Part shown: positions 1-13,675 of the stretch, piece after piece
Layout of the letters: every line of letters begins with the position of its first letter
Numbering within the stretch: the stretch's first letter is position 1
Assembly (NCBI GenBank): GCA_000497125.2
Contig: CM035320.1
Coordinates: forward strand, 132,001 to 196,000
Reading direction: 5' to 3'
DNA from: Spironucleus salmonicida
Lineage: Eukaryota > Fornicata > Diplomonadida > Hexamitidae
DNA: 64,000 nt
Made by a program: the position numbers and the translations under genes
Notes under the pieces: model-generated
Database searches by the model: none
The model's input: the letters and a program-made list of their open reading frames with translations, nothing else
Told to the model about the DNA's origin: nothing

Positions 1-232
1 GTTGAAGAGTTTTAATGGGTAATGAAAGTGGATTATCAAATGCAAACTCTGGGAGGAAAAGAGGGGCTTCTGGACCAGCTGTAGCAATGATATCCTCAAA
101 AGTTTGTGGTTAATTTGATCCTAAAGGCTGTGTCATATGAGTAAGGCGGAATAGATCTATGAATGCATTAATTGCACCAGATCTGATGGTTGAAAGACAA
201 AGTTTCTAAAGATTAGAATAGTTGTCCGCCAT
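1..232 (-). CDS. hypothetical protein, 5' part only
   Basis: Only the first 77 codons are in the window; the gene runs off the left edge. Read with TAA/TAG as Gln it starts MADNYSNLQK and is open throughout. Codon use is typical of coding DNA here and the upstream sequence drops at once to very AT-rich DNA, which supports the start. No family was recognised and no transmembrane segment or Cys cluster is visible. The gene is transcribed away from its neighbour, with about 900 bp between. Confidence 0.6.
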
Positions 233-1127
233 TTTTGAAGTGAAAATAATATAAGTGCTAATATAATATTATATATTTGCATTTAGATTTAATTATGAAA
301 ATTATTCTTTCATCTTATACTTTACTTCACTCTATTGTTGTTGTACTCAAAATTAATAATAATGTTAACAATAGGTTGAAAACAGTATTACTAAGGGAGT
401 AAGAATACTGGTAAGCCTATTGAATAAGGAATATAATTTAGAAGTTTCTAGTCGACTATAATAATAATTGATAATACAAATAGATATTAAAATATTGGAT
501 ATATTTTATTAAATTAAGCTAGAGATATCATTAGTAATACAAGCAAAGAAAAAATATAATTACTTCATTAAATATTTAAAACATACTTAGAGTTATTTAT
601 AGCAAAGGACATAAATATTATATATTGTTAGAATATATTGTATATTAAACTATATTGTATTTACTTATAATGTAACCGAATTGCTATATTTCTAAGATTT
701 TTGTAAGCTCTTTATTTTATTATGGCTAAAATATTTACTATTACAAGCTATTAGATTAAATAATATATTACATCCTACATTAAATTAACAATCGTTTATT
801 GAATATAATTTCATATTGTTTCAACTATCTGAACAACAATACTTTTCTTTGCAACATTAACTCATACTAGTATACTACTACAGTTTGATGATTATAATTT
901 ATCCTGAAATTGTAGATAATCTAGTACCAGTTTAGTATAAAATTATCATGATTGGAATCAGTATAGATACTAAAATACTAAACATAAGCCTTGATCAATA
1001 AAACTTAACAACTAAATCTATAAAATAAAAATACCTACTATTCAACATATCAAATATTAGTCTAACCAGTTAAAACTCTACCTATTTTTTCATATATTTA
1101 GTAGTGCAACCAGTAATCATAAAACGC
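233..1127. other. AT-rich intergenic region
   Basis: About 0.9 kb without a convincing gene. A 41-codon plus-strand ORF beginning near 295 (MKIILSSYTL) exists, but ORFs of this size are common by chance when TGA is the only stop. No RNA gene or repeat was seen. Confidence 0.6.
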
Positions 1128-2951
1128 TCACTCCAACCACGCCTCCTTAACGCCGCTAACTACCCTTAAATAAACATCTGATGTCTATACGGCCTCGTTA
1201 TATACCACGAGCTCTGAACCTCTAAAACCACCCCCTGGATGTAGTTTCGCAGTAAGACCTCGAGTGGAATATTATTATGTCCCCTCAACACTCATGGCTA
1301 CGTTCTCGACGAATCCCTTCAGTACGCAGCGCAAAACTACCTCATTTTCATCCTCAACGGAGACGCTGCAAATCGTGAAATTGGCCGTTATGATGGCCAT
1401 GATTTGGTCAAAAACACTACGTGCGAACTACATTGACCGATCACTTACACCATATTTCACGCAGAATTCCTTGCGATTTTTGACCGCTTCCCACTCCTCG
1501 AAGACATTTACTAGCGTTATGTGGTCACCTAGAGCGCTCTCGAAATTCGCTCGAAGCTTCTTCGTCTCGCCAGAAAAAATAGACTCCACAACCTATAATA
1601 CAGCGACCAATTTGACAGTTTTGCGGAGGACGTTTTCATTGTACTACAAACTTGAAATTACGCATACGGCCTGATCTACTGCAAGAGGCAGTTTAGCACA
1701 CTATAAACCTAGCGTGCTGAGCTGGAATGCGCCGATTTCAGGTCCAGTTTCCACAATTCCGAGCTTGAAAAGTCGTGCCAGAGCGCGTTTTTTACTAATT
1801 TGCTGCGGTTATTGCGGTACCTAAAACTCTTAAATTTTGCTAATTCCAGCTGCCAGCAACGTCAAAAACACGTCACTGAGGTCACTGCGCAAAATTTCTG
1901 GAATTTGAGCGTTTTTGAGCTCTGAAAATGACTCAAAAGTGTAGAGATGGAACACCTGGCCAGCAGAAATTCGCCCAGCGCGGCCAGCGCGCTATTGGAG
2001 CTGCGATTTTGCAGCTGGGATTGTTATCAGCCTCGAAAGGCCAGAATTCGGATCGTAAATTTTCTGCCGCACAAGGCCTGAGTCAACGACGAAACTGATG
2101 CAGGGAACGGTGATGGAGGTCTCGGCGACGTTTGTTGCGACGATTACCCGAATTTCTATGTTTTCCGGTTTTGGCGAGAAAATTCGCATCTGCTGCTCTT
2201 GTGGGAGAGACGAAAAAAGCGGAAGAATTTCAATTTTTGGGTCATTTTGCAAGTAAATTTTGAGCGTTGAAACGACAGTTTCAATCTCGCGCTCACCTGG
2301 CATAAATGTCAGAATATCACCTTTTATTTGTTAGCTTTACGACTAAATTATCTGGTAAATTGCAAGCGCGGTAGCCTCGATATAATTTCGTTCTGGTTGC
2401 TCCAAAAATAGATGTCTAATTGGATATGTTCGACCCTGAATATGCAGTATATTCTCGGTTTCAAAGAAATTAGCGAATTCCTAGCAGTTTAGCGTTGCAG
2501 ACATAATAATAATCTTTAGTTTTGCGTTTTGTTGGCCCCATAGCTTAGCGAGGCCTAGCAAAATATCGGTTTGTACAGAGCGTTCGTGAGCTTCATCTAT
2601 TATAAGAAAATCATCTGTCAGAAAAGAACCACGTAACGCTTCCCTGACAACGACACCATCTGTTGCGTATCTAATTTTTGTAGATTTATCCGTTTGATCT
2701 TAAAATCGGACTGAAAACCCAACTTGAGTACCGATTTTTACGTTCATTTCAAATGCTACGCGTTCTGCCAAAGAAATAGCTGCGACACGGCGCGGCTGTG
2801 TGACTGTAATACGTTTTTTAGTGTGAGCGAGCAAAAACTGTGGGAGTTACGTAGACTTTCCAGAACCTGTTGGGGATGATAAAATAGTGAACTATGATCG
2901 TAAAATTGCGTCTACAAGTTGGTGCTAATGTTAGTGTATTGGGAGGCTCAT
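1128..2951 (-). CDS. DEAH-box RNA helicase
   Basis: A 607-residue superfamily-2 RNA helicase of the DEAH/RHA group (Prp43/Prp22/DHX type), expected to unwind or remodel RNA in splicing or ribosome biogenesis. Motifs occur in order: GSGKST (motif I, near residue 30), TQPRRVAA (Ia), DEAHERS (II), SATLN (III), FMPGEREIE (IV), [11 protein letters not shown] (V) and QRAGRAGR (VI), followed by winged-helix and OB-like C-terminal regions. The N terminus is minimal: the helicase core starts almost at Met1, so extra domains of splicing DEAH proteins are absent. Many TAA/TAG codons read as Gln, and TGA ends the frame. The 3' half is clearly GC-richer than the 5' half. It lies 47 bp downstream of a small same-strand gene. 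Which DEAH subfamily it belongs to is not certain. Confidence 0.93.
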
Positions 2952-2998
2952 TGTGAAGCGAAATAAGAAAAGTTATTCCTAATATAAATATATAATAA

Positions 2999-3313
2999 TC
3001 ACTTTGGTATATATGTTTCACAAAAAAGACTATATGAATTAACTCTTGGTTTTTGGCGCATGTAGTTTCTACCCTTAGTAGAAGTTGCATTATTAATGCA
3101 AAATTCGTTATTACTGTGTTTGCATGAGCCAAATCCATTTTTGGCCATTTCGTATGCTGGAATCATGATAATATCTTTATTCTCTTTGCTCATTAAGTGT
3201 CCATATTAATTCAACACTGATTACTAATTTGAACTCATTTTCATTGGTTTATGCCCAGATGCACCGTAGGAGTACACCTGCTCTGAGGTTCTAGGGCGAT
3301 CAGAAAGGAACAT
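2999..3313 (-). CDS. small hypothetical protein (104 aa)
   Basis: Continuous frame from ATG at 3313 (MFLSDRPRTS) to TGA, with the stop inside AAGTGA. The product is hydrophilic with several Tyr, Lys and Met residues, and has neither a signal peptide nor a membrane segment. A shorter in-frame Met lies at 3193. Base composition is higher in GC than the flanks. I do not recognise the family; a small cytoskeletal or axonemal protein is only a guess. Confidence 0.55.
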
Positions 3314-3732
3314 TTTAAGGAGTGCGAATGCGGGTAATTATGCTAAATGAAAAAACTCATGAATATTATATTATAATGTATAATATTTTTAAACCCCAAT
3401 TTTTAAGTAAATGGAGGTTAGTAATTATAGGAGATGATAATTCGGCATAGAGAATACAATGGTAAAATTCGTTAAAAAAGTTATGTAATTAATTTTTTTA
3501 GTATTTCTAGCTTGTTATCAAAGAATTTTGCATACAAATATTATAATAAAAATATTTTACCTATTTTCTATATGAGTGGTTGCTACAAAATAAATTAATT
3601 TTTGTTATTAAGATTTAACATTCAGGATAAGCATATTCTAAAATAAATATAAGTAAACAACAAGTAATGGTCATTTCTTACCTTTTTTGATAAAATACTA
3701 AGCTAGACCCACACCAACTCTGCCAGTTTAAA
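3314..3732. other. AT-rich intergenic region
   Basis: About 420 bp between the small gene and the decayed VSP-like gene. No gene, RNA or repeat was recognised. Confidence 0.5.
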
Positions 3733-4387
3733 TCAATAGTATATAATGACACCTACAATCCTATTATCAGCAGAGACTACTGGTTCTGAGGTGGGATAGC
3801 ATATGTCACCTTTTTTGTATCCAACGACACAGTCACTACACAGAGGATAACTATCCTTTACGATCTCTGAAAGGTATAATTTACAGAAATTATAAGAATC
3901 TTCCCACAGTTAACTATTTTCAGAACCATTGCAATAGAAAATAGAGATTGCTTCGTACTTGTAATACTTATCAGCAACACTATTTTAGATTTTGTTATCC
4001 ATATTACTTCCATTGTGGTGACACAACTTTTAGACTTACAGTTAATACAAAAAGTAGCGAATGTGCACAAATCGCAGGTAGCATCGTAGGCTACACATTC
4101 CTTCGCAGAAGGATCACATACGTTTTTGTTTCATCTTAGCTCCCCCTGTAGATCGTGCATGCATTAACGACCGCGTTATCAAAAGTTTTGCAGCCTAGTC
4201 GAAAGCCCAGCCATATTTGCATTTTGTGCATGTTTCTCTACCAGTACATTCCCACAATCTTGCACGTAAAATTTGCAAAGTTACACGATTACAAATACAC
4301 CTGCAATGTATTTAACCATGATATATCTGCGCATTAAGTACAATATAGCACAGGAGTTCCGGTCACGCAGGCGTATCCAGATCCCAT
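3733..4387 (-). pseudogene. decayed VSP-like surface-protein gene
   Basis: Cys-rich peptides typical of VSP-like proteins occur in at least three different frames of this stretch: WECTGRETCTKCKYGWAF, then CDPSAKECVAYDATCDLC with CINCKSKSC, then YPLCSDCVVGYKKGDICY near the 3' end. The putative start (4387) reads MGSGYAC, like the starts of the intact paralogues. Only the 5' part (above 4102) lies in the inverted repeat; the 3' part is single-copy, so the left locus is probably the older arrangement and the right arm was cut here. A TGA closes the last frame at 3733 before any transmembrane segment. Confidence 0.7.
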
Positions 4388-5414
4388 TCTGACGTAGTCA
4401 GTTTAAGGTTTATATTATACTGAGCATATCCCAATTACTAGACAAAAATTATTTGTGTCATAGTTTTTAATTGAAATAGTAAAGGTGCTGCTTTAAGTCA
4501 TTTTGAAAATCGACATATAATTTTAATAAAAAGTTTAAACATATATCCTTTTTTGTACCATAGAATTATAATTGAATATATAGAGTTTATTTTTTAATTA
4601 TGATAGACTCATCAATTTTAGGTTATTTCTGATAGTACTCGAAATATTAGGAAAATGTTTATAAAATAATCTTATATTATTTGTATATAATTGATATATA
4701 TGTAAAAATTCCTTTAAGTATATTGCTTTAAACAGTTTTCTTCAATTTATTCATTAATAGTCAATGAAGGCCTATGACTAAAACACAAGTATACTGTTGT
4801 GCTCTACTTGTTGTATATAGATAAATTTCAGTTATTCTTCTTACTTATCAGCAATAAATTTGTAGAAGTATAAATATTGCCAACTATATCTTCAATGTTT
4901 ACTAAATAAATTGAATAATGATTGTATGATAACTGTTTACATAAACATATGAATACATGAAATGTTAATGAAAAAATACTTCTATTTATTTTTCATTATA
5001 ACTAATATATTTGGTTTAAAACTCTAAGAAACTAAAATTGACATCTCAGTGGCAAACTATAATCAGTTATGTGATTTATTAATGTTATTTTCATTTTATG
5101 ACCAATTACTTTTCGTGTATTAAGTAGTTAAGATAAATTTAATAGTTATTATATAATTAAAAAATATATTAGATATAAATATTAATAAATTTAGTATATT
5201 TCTATTATTTTTATAAAACAATAAACTTTATATTCATAATCTTATTACTAACTCCAAACAGTAATTTTTAAATATGAAGTATTCATTATGTATTATATTT
5301 ATATGAATTTCAGTATAAAATCAGGTAAATTAAATTCTGCGTGCTTTTAATTTCTTGATTTTTTTAAGTTTCATTTAATAAATATGTACATTATTTTATA
5401 AGTTTAGTAATGAA
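4388..5414. other. AT-rich intergenic region (repeat arm)
   Basis: About 1 kb with no supported gene, duplicated at 42979-44005. It separates a decayed and an intact VSP-like gene on the same strand. Confidence 0.55.
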
Positions 5415-6284
5415 TCATTTCAGGAGATTTATTTTCGCTTTTCCTATAAAATAGTAGGCTAAACTACCTCCTACTACAGCGCAAAGAGCTAAAATTCCTA
5501 TTACGATTCCAACGATCGCACCACTGCTAATTTTATTATCATTTATCTGCTGCGAAATATAACAATAGGCCCCTATTTGCTCATATCCTGTTTTACAAAA
5601 TAAGCAGTCTCCATCTTTAGTTTAGTCAAAATTATGAAAGCAGGTAGCACATCCGCTATTATCTGCATTACAGGATGCACAATTCTTCCTACCCTCACAG
5701 TAACAGGCAGATGTGAGTCCATCAGAGCACAATATGTTGTTTCCATCTTTACAATACTTTCCATTTACATTTTATAAACAATATTTCTCACAGGTACCAT
5801 TAATTGAATTTAAATTATATTATCTAATGCATTTATAACAAAATATATTATCTGAACATATTTCACAATTTAACTCACATTTAACACATACCTTTTTACC
5901 TGCATCACAGTATCCATTTCCTGTATCTTAACAATCCTTATTGATATTACAGGGCAATTAACATTAATTGCTCTCTTCACTAAAAATGAACCCTTCCGCA
6001 CATTTTTAGCAAGTATCCAGCTAATCACAAAGCAAGCAATTAGAAGAACAACTTTCGCATTCATTTTTAATAAGAAAAGTTCCAGGAAGACATTTTATAC
6101 ACACACCATTTAAACATTGTTTACAATTTTGTACTTCATTTCGTCTGATGCAGTTGCATCCTTATCCTAGAATCATATCATCAGTGCACGGTTTACACTA
6201 TACTTAACGGTTAAGACGTTAAGGGCAAAAATAATTTACATTACAGTTTTAACCAGTATCTGAGCAGTAGCCAGATTCTGTCAT
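5415..6284 (-). CDS. VSP-like Cys-rich tail-anchored protein (289 aa)
   Basis: Variant-surface-protein-like gene, identical in length to its copy at 42109-42978. The protein starts MTESGYCSDTGQNC and carries repeated CxxC motifs over about 230 residues. A Gly-rich hydrophobic segment follows at about residues 255-280 (SSGAIVGIVIGIL, ending AYYFI), then a short basic tail GKAKINLLK. This end resembles Giardia VSPs (transmembrane segment plus CRGKA). There is no N-terminal hydrophobic leader. Intact only if TAA/TAG are Gln. Role inferred from family: coat or surface antigen. Stop is TGA with no AG before it. Confidence 0.85.
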
Positions 6285-7774
<1,490 letters not shown>

Positions 7775-10255
7775 ATGACATGCCCCTCGGGATAATCGTC
7801 TATTGGAAACAATTGTTACTCTAATGAATGCATCATAGGTAATATTATTTGTGGAGGGCATGGTGAATGTTTAAATGAAAGTAATTCATGTCGTTGCTAA
7901 CATAACTTTGTCGGTCCTTAGTGCACTGACTGCTCAGAGGGGATGGTTATGGTAAATAATAAAACTGAGTGTGCCAACGTATCTTGTGTTATAAAAGACA
8001 CTATTTGCAGTGCAAAAGGCACTTGTGATGGCACCGGAAACAATAAATGTACCTGTTAGACTGACTACTCTGGAAAATTCTGTTAATGTGCACCAGGATA
8101 AAAATAGATAAGCGAAACAAGTACGGAATGTGCAGATGATCTATGCACCTCTCCCAAGGGAGAGTGTTTTGGTCGTGCTAACTGCATACTTAAAAACGAT
8201 GTTTATAAAAAGTAATTCGTCTGCAATGGTTGCGGAGAATTTTTAGGAAATGATCCCGAAAAAGGTTGTACAGGATGTCTACGAGGCTATGGCTACATTT
8301 CCCCGGAATCAGAGTACATTTGTGTGGATGATTTTTGCAGAACCGGTACTACAGAGTGCAACGGGCATGGAAAATGCAGCAAATCTGGTATTTGCAATTG
8401 TAAAGATAACTTTGACTCATTTTCTGTATGCTTATTATGCAAATCAGGGTTTTAAATGGTAGGTGATCAATGTGTTGAAGATTTCTGTACCACAGGCAAA
8501 ACGCAATGCAATGCTCGCGGTACATGTAACCAAGCAACATTATAGTGCAATTGTAGCCCGACGTTTGCCGGAAAATCCTGCGAACTCTGTTCAACCGGCT
8601 TAGTATTTGTTAAAAACAATACCTAGTGCATAAGTTAGGAATGTGTTTTAAACGGAAAAATTTGCAGCGAAAATGGTACCTGTTCTAGTGCGAATAAATG
8701 CATATGCTCGGGAAATGTTTCTGGAAAATACTGTTAGTGCCAGCCAGGCTTCAAGCAAATTAGTAATTCTAGCGCAGAATGTGCTGAATATCTGTGTGGT
8801 GCTTCTGATAATGTATGTTTCGGGCGTTCCACCTGCAAATTACAAGCTGATGTATTTAAGAAAGAATTTGTTTGTGATGGTTGCGGAAAATTTACTGGAA
8901 ATGATCCAAGATAAGGATGCAGTGGTTGCCTCAAAGGCTATCAAATTATCAAGCCATTTGAAGATAAAGTTTGCGTGGACGAATATTGTATCACTGGGGA
9001 TACTGTTTGTTACGGCCACGGAGAATGCAACCGCTCTGGCTTTTGCTCATGTTCAGATAACTTTGACTCCTCGTATAGTTGTTTTTAATGTAAATCAGGG
9101 TATAAACTCATTAATGAACTTTGCCTGTAAGATTTCTGTACAACTGGTAAGACATAGTGTAGCGGGCATGGAATTTGCGATTCTGAAACTCTATAATGCA
9201 GATGTCATTCAAGTTTTTCTGGTAATTCATGTGAAGATTGCGAGGATGGTATGATATTCATTAAGAATAAAACGGAATGCGCGTAACCTAACTGCATTAT
9301 TAATGATACTATATGTAATAATAATGGAATCTGTGTAGGACAATACTATATAAGGTGCTAATGCTAAAATGATACCAGTGGTGATTTCTGTCAATGTCCT
9401 AAGGGCTATTCACAACTTTAGTTTGGTTAACTTTAATGCGGGCTAGATCTTTGTATAACTTCGCAAGAATCATGCTTAGGGCGTGGTAGATGCACACTTA
9501 TAGGCAATGAATTAGTTTGTGATTCTTGTGGAAGTTATAAATTCAATGATCCAAGAAAAGGTTGTGAAGAATGTCTTCCTGGGTCAATTTATTTTGGTTC
9601 TTTAAGAGCTAAAGACTGCAGACCAGAAAAATGTATAACTGGCGACACGATATGTAACTATAAAGGAGTTTGCCAAAGCTCTGGAATCTGCAAATGTACC
9701 GATGACAATGCGGACCCCAATACAGGCTGCAAGTCCTGCCTGGCCAATTATCAGATGTTAAACAACGAATGTATAAACAAAAACTGTATCTATAACAATA
9801 CTGAGTGCGCAGATAAGGGAAAGTGTGAAAACGGAAACTGCGTGTGCCAAACCCATTTAATAGACAACAATACTAAGTGTAGCACATGTAGTTCAGAGAA
9901 TGCACTGATAAACGAATTTTGCACGGTATGTAAACCTGGGTTTGAACTTATTCGTGAATAGTGCGTTATGGCAAAATGTGGAGAAGGATAATTTTTCAAC
10001 TTTGAGATCTTAAGCTGTGAGGAAATTGAATAAAAATAATCGGGCTCCGATAGTGGTTTGGTTGCAGGTATCGTTGTCCTAGCGTTGGTACTAGTAGGAT
10101 TCATCATATTATCAGTATTTTTAATTATCAAGAAAAAGGGAGTCAATACTAGGAGAGATTCTATCGTTATGCCTACCAGAATATAAGAAATTACGCGTTA
10201 ATAGACAAATAGTTCTCAGGGGTTAATAAATGAAGTTCCTTAATATGAGAAGTGA
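7775..10255 (+). CDS. large EGF-like Cys-rich membrane protein, long copy (826 aa)
   Basis: A type-I-like protein with about 750 residues of Cys-rich EGF-like repeats (GHGECLNES, CQCQPGF, FCTTGKTQC patterns). A hydrophobic segment lies at about 762-785 (SGLVAGIVVLALVLVGF), followed by a tail of about 41 residues starting KKKGVNTRRDS and ending VPQYEK. It is built from a module of about 219 residues, present roughly three times; the copy at 39172-40995 lacks exactly one module (657 bp between the TTTGCAG repeats at 8004 and 8661). It resembles the high-cysteine membrane proteins of diplomonads. No signal peptide follows the chosen ATG and no in-frame upstream ATG was found. Stop is AAGTGA. Confidence 0.88.
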
Positions 10256-12796
10256 TGGATAATTAGTTTTATTAATTTACAATAAATTATTATAAACTAC
10301 TATATTAGCTTAATTTTACCTTATAATAAATATAATAATCGTGACTTTTCTTCATTAATAGTAACTTTTAGGTAATTATTTATCAAGCTTGTGTTGTAAA
10401 GAAAATTTCTGTGCTATGATGCTTTTGCCTGCCGTTTTTCATATAAAGTAATGTTAATACACTAAATTGTATTTACTTAAACTGTTATTTGTTCAAATAA
10501 ATTAAAATATTAGCCAAAATGTATATATTTTTATTACCCACATTGTTAAAATAATATTAGCCAAGAATATAATCATTTTTTAGCTCTATGAATATATCAG
10601 AAAATTATTTCATAAAATAGTGCATAAATCATTCTCGCAATACTCGAGAAACATAAGTATGCAGTATTGAATACGTTTTAATTATTTATTCTTAATAATT
10701 TTATCTTGATATATAATATATGATTCGACCCTATTAAGAATCGTTTAACATTTTGTTTATTACACAATGTAAACTTACAATATTTTAATAATAAAGTATC
10801 ATATTTACAATAAAACTATCATATTTAGTTTCTAATATATAAATAGTATATAATCTTTAACAAGTATTATTGCTCTTAGAAGTTCTTAAGTTTTTATAAC
10901 TATAATTATAGAAATTACTATTATATCTAATAATAATATTAATGTAACTGGTTTTTAACTAATAAATCCCGTATCTAAGTTTTTATTAAGAATTATACTA
11001 ATATTTTAAGTAGTAAATATTTATTCTTAAATCCATCAATCCACTAAATATATTTACTATAGATATCCATTTTACATATTAAATATAACTAGTATTTCCC
11101 CTCTGATCTTGTTTATAAGAAGCAAAATTAATTTTATAGCTCAATTTCCATGTAGAAGTAATAACTTAAGCACACTATTTAACACAAGTCAAAGTAATTA
11201 TGGTAGCTAAATCATAAACTTGAACGTATTACCAAAAAGTTGACGATTAACATATGTTGATATTAGTATTAGATACTATACATCTATAAAATGCTGTGCC
11301 CCAGTATACTTTCTCTGCTATTTAATAATTTAAGTAGACTAAAAAAGTAAATATGCATAATATCTTATGTTTGTCTTTAATAAAGCTATCTGACGATTAA
11401 AAATAGTTACTGTTATTAGCAAAATTTCTGCAGCCAATCGGGTACAAGTAAAAGTATCTATAAGAATATAAAAATCAAGCATACGTTTATGATATATTGT
11501 AGGAATATATTAGTAATCCTTTAATCTAGTTTGTTATAGTTATAATAGCATTTGGTGTTAAGACTCTTATGTGAAGTATACAGCAAATATATTGTCTAAT
11601 CTGAATTATTAGTATAACTGTAGTTTCCGATTTTACACCTAACTTCTTTTATTGATCAAGTGATAACTGAGTTTTTTAAAGGCAATCTAGTATTTTTATT
11701 GTCTCATCATTATAAATGAATAAGATTTATTACTAATTAGCGTCAATATTACATCTAAAATTATTAATGGTTATATATTATATTATAATAAATTTATATT
11801 AAATTAAGATAATAACGATATTATACCTAAAATTTCAATAACTATGTAAAAATTAAAAAATGGATAGTTAAACGTAAAGGTAGAAATAATACAAAATTAT
11901 AGTTTCAGTATTATCTGTATGGGGAAATAAATATTATAAAACTTATAAATATAACTAGGATTTTTGATCTAAAATAATTTATTGCACATTAGTATGTTTG
12001 TTTGTCTACGTTAATTTCCATTAAAATTTAAATATTGTATTATGTATAAACAATTTTTATAAAAAATATCTACAATTAATACTGAGGTTATTAATATTGT
12101 AAAAACTATATTTAAAATACAATCAGAATAATGATATGTTACCTTTAATTTTCTAATTGAACTAGCAGTTATACTGGTATTTAATTAATGTATTTTAATC
12201 ATTTATACTTACTAGTTATACTACAAGAAGAAACTATAATAAGATCTAAAATATGTCAATAAACGTATTAGAGTAATTATAATATCATATGTTAAGCAAT
12301 TTTATCAGAATTTCAAGTATAAATTAAAATAAATAATTATCTTTACATTTTTTACATAAGATAATGATTTCAATACTAAAATATTTATTGTACAAGTTAA
12401 CTTAATTTAGATTAGAAGCATATTTCTGAAAATTAATATTCTTATTAGTCATTCAACATAAACAATAAGAACATTAATACTTATCTGTTAATTTATGTTT
12501 ATCAATTTAAAGCATCATAGCATTGCGGGTTAATCTTATAATGTGGAATACTAAGTGTTAAGAATAAAATTGATGTTACTATTATTCTAGCTTTTATATT
12601 AAATTAATAAATTATTTTCCCTAAAAACTAACTATTCGATTGCCCTTAAGCGCTTAAAATAAATAAACTTTTATAATAATGAATCATAAATAACCATATG
12701 CTGTGTTCAGCCTTAAATAATGGAAGTGATCTTATCTTATTTACCATACCAAACACCAATTCTTATGAAATTTTTAAATTATTATACTTTTCAACC
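10256..12796. other. gene-poor region between convergent surface genes
   Basis: 2.5 kb of AT-rich DNA between the 3' ends of the CRMP and a VSP-like gene. The best ORF is 11291-11719 on plus (142 codons, starting MLCPSILSLL). It is open in both repeat arms with one silent and one Leu/Ser difference, but its composition is not distinctive. I treat it as unproven. Confidence 0.5.
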
Positions 12797-13675
12797 TCAT
12801 TACGCCTCACTCACTAACAGTTTTTTTGCTCTTCTAACCAAATAATAAGCAACTCCGCATCCAACTACCCCTACTACTGCGACTATTCCAATAACAATTC
12901 CAGCAATTGCACCACTACCAATTTTGTTGCTTTCCACTTCTTCAAGTTTCCAGCACAAATCGCCCAATTTTTCATATCCATTAGAACAAGTTTGACATTG
13001 GTCAGTGAGATTCTTTTCTATACCTGGCAGGCAGGTAGCACATTTTTTATTATCAACTGTACAAGTAGCACAATTCAAACTCCCGCCGCACTTACATGCA
13101 GAGTCTATTCCTTCACCGCAGATCGTCGCAACACCTTTTTTGCAGTATTATCCATCCTAAAGATTGTCGCATTTCGGCGTACAGAGACCGCCCAAAGTGG
13201 TTGTTTTATTCATAGAATCACAGGCGTTGCATATTTCCACTGAAGAACACAGTTAGCAGCCGGGTGGACACGCCGAACATGACTTTGTTTAACCGTTACA
13301 GATACGATAATTTATATCTTAGCAGTCTTTGTTAGACTCGCAACTCATCTCGCACTATTATGTTAATGCATTAAGCACATAGTTGTCGGCACACTATATG
13401 CAAGATTATTCCTAAAAACAGTGAATGCAACCTTTTGGGCACAGCTTGCACCGTGAATCTGAGTAGTAAGAACCCTTTAGGCATCTTGCGCAGGTGCCTC
13501 CATTGCATTCTTTGCAGTTTACGTTTACTTACCCAGCTTTACAGTAGCATCCCTGGCCTAGAATAATATTATCAGTGCACGGTAAACATGGGACTTGATT
13601 AGAATCTAGTGCAGGGCAGAATTGGTCAATGTTACAAGTAGGTTTATCTTTGGAACATGTTTGCACAGCAGCCAT
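12797..13675 (-). CDS. VSP-like Cys-rich tail-anchored protein (292 aa)
   Basis: Second VSP-like gene of the arm, same length as its copy at 35753-36631. It starts MAAVQTCSKDKPTC, has CxxC repeats to about residue 245, a Gly/Ala/Val-rich membrane segment at about 255-280 (GSGAIAGIVIGIV) and a basic tail starting RRAKKLLVSEA. The last codon is TAA (Gln) directly before TGA, so the ancestral protein probably ended ...VSEA. The Cys spacing at the N terminus (C-x6-C-x4-FCP) matches the other intact paralogues. No leader peptide. It is convergent with the CRMP and divergent from the VSP-like gene at 14860. Confidence 0.85.

Noticed and set aside
1264-1674. 136-codon plus-strand ORF
   Set aside because: Antisense shadow of the DEAH helicase, whose motifs fix the minus-strand reading.
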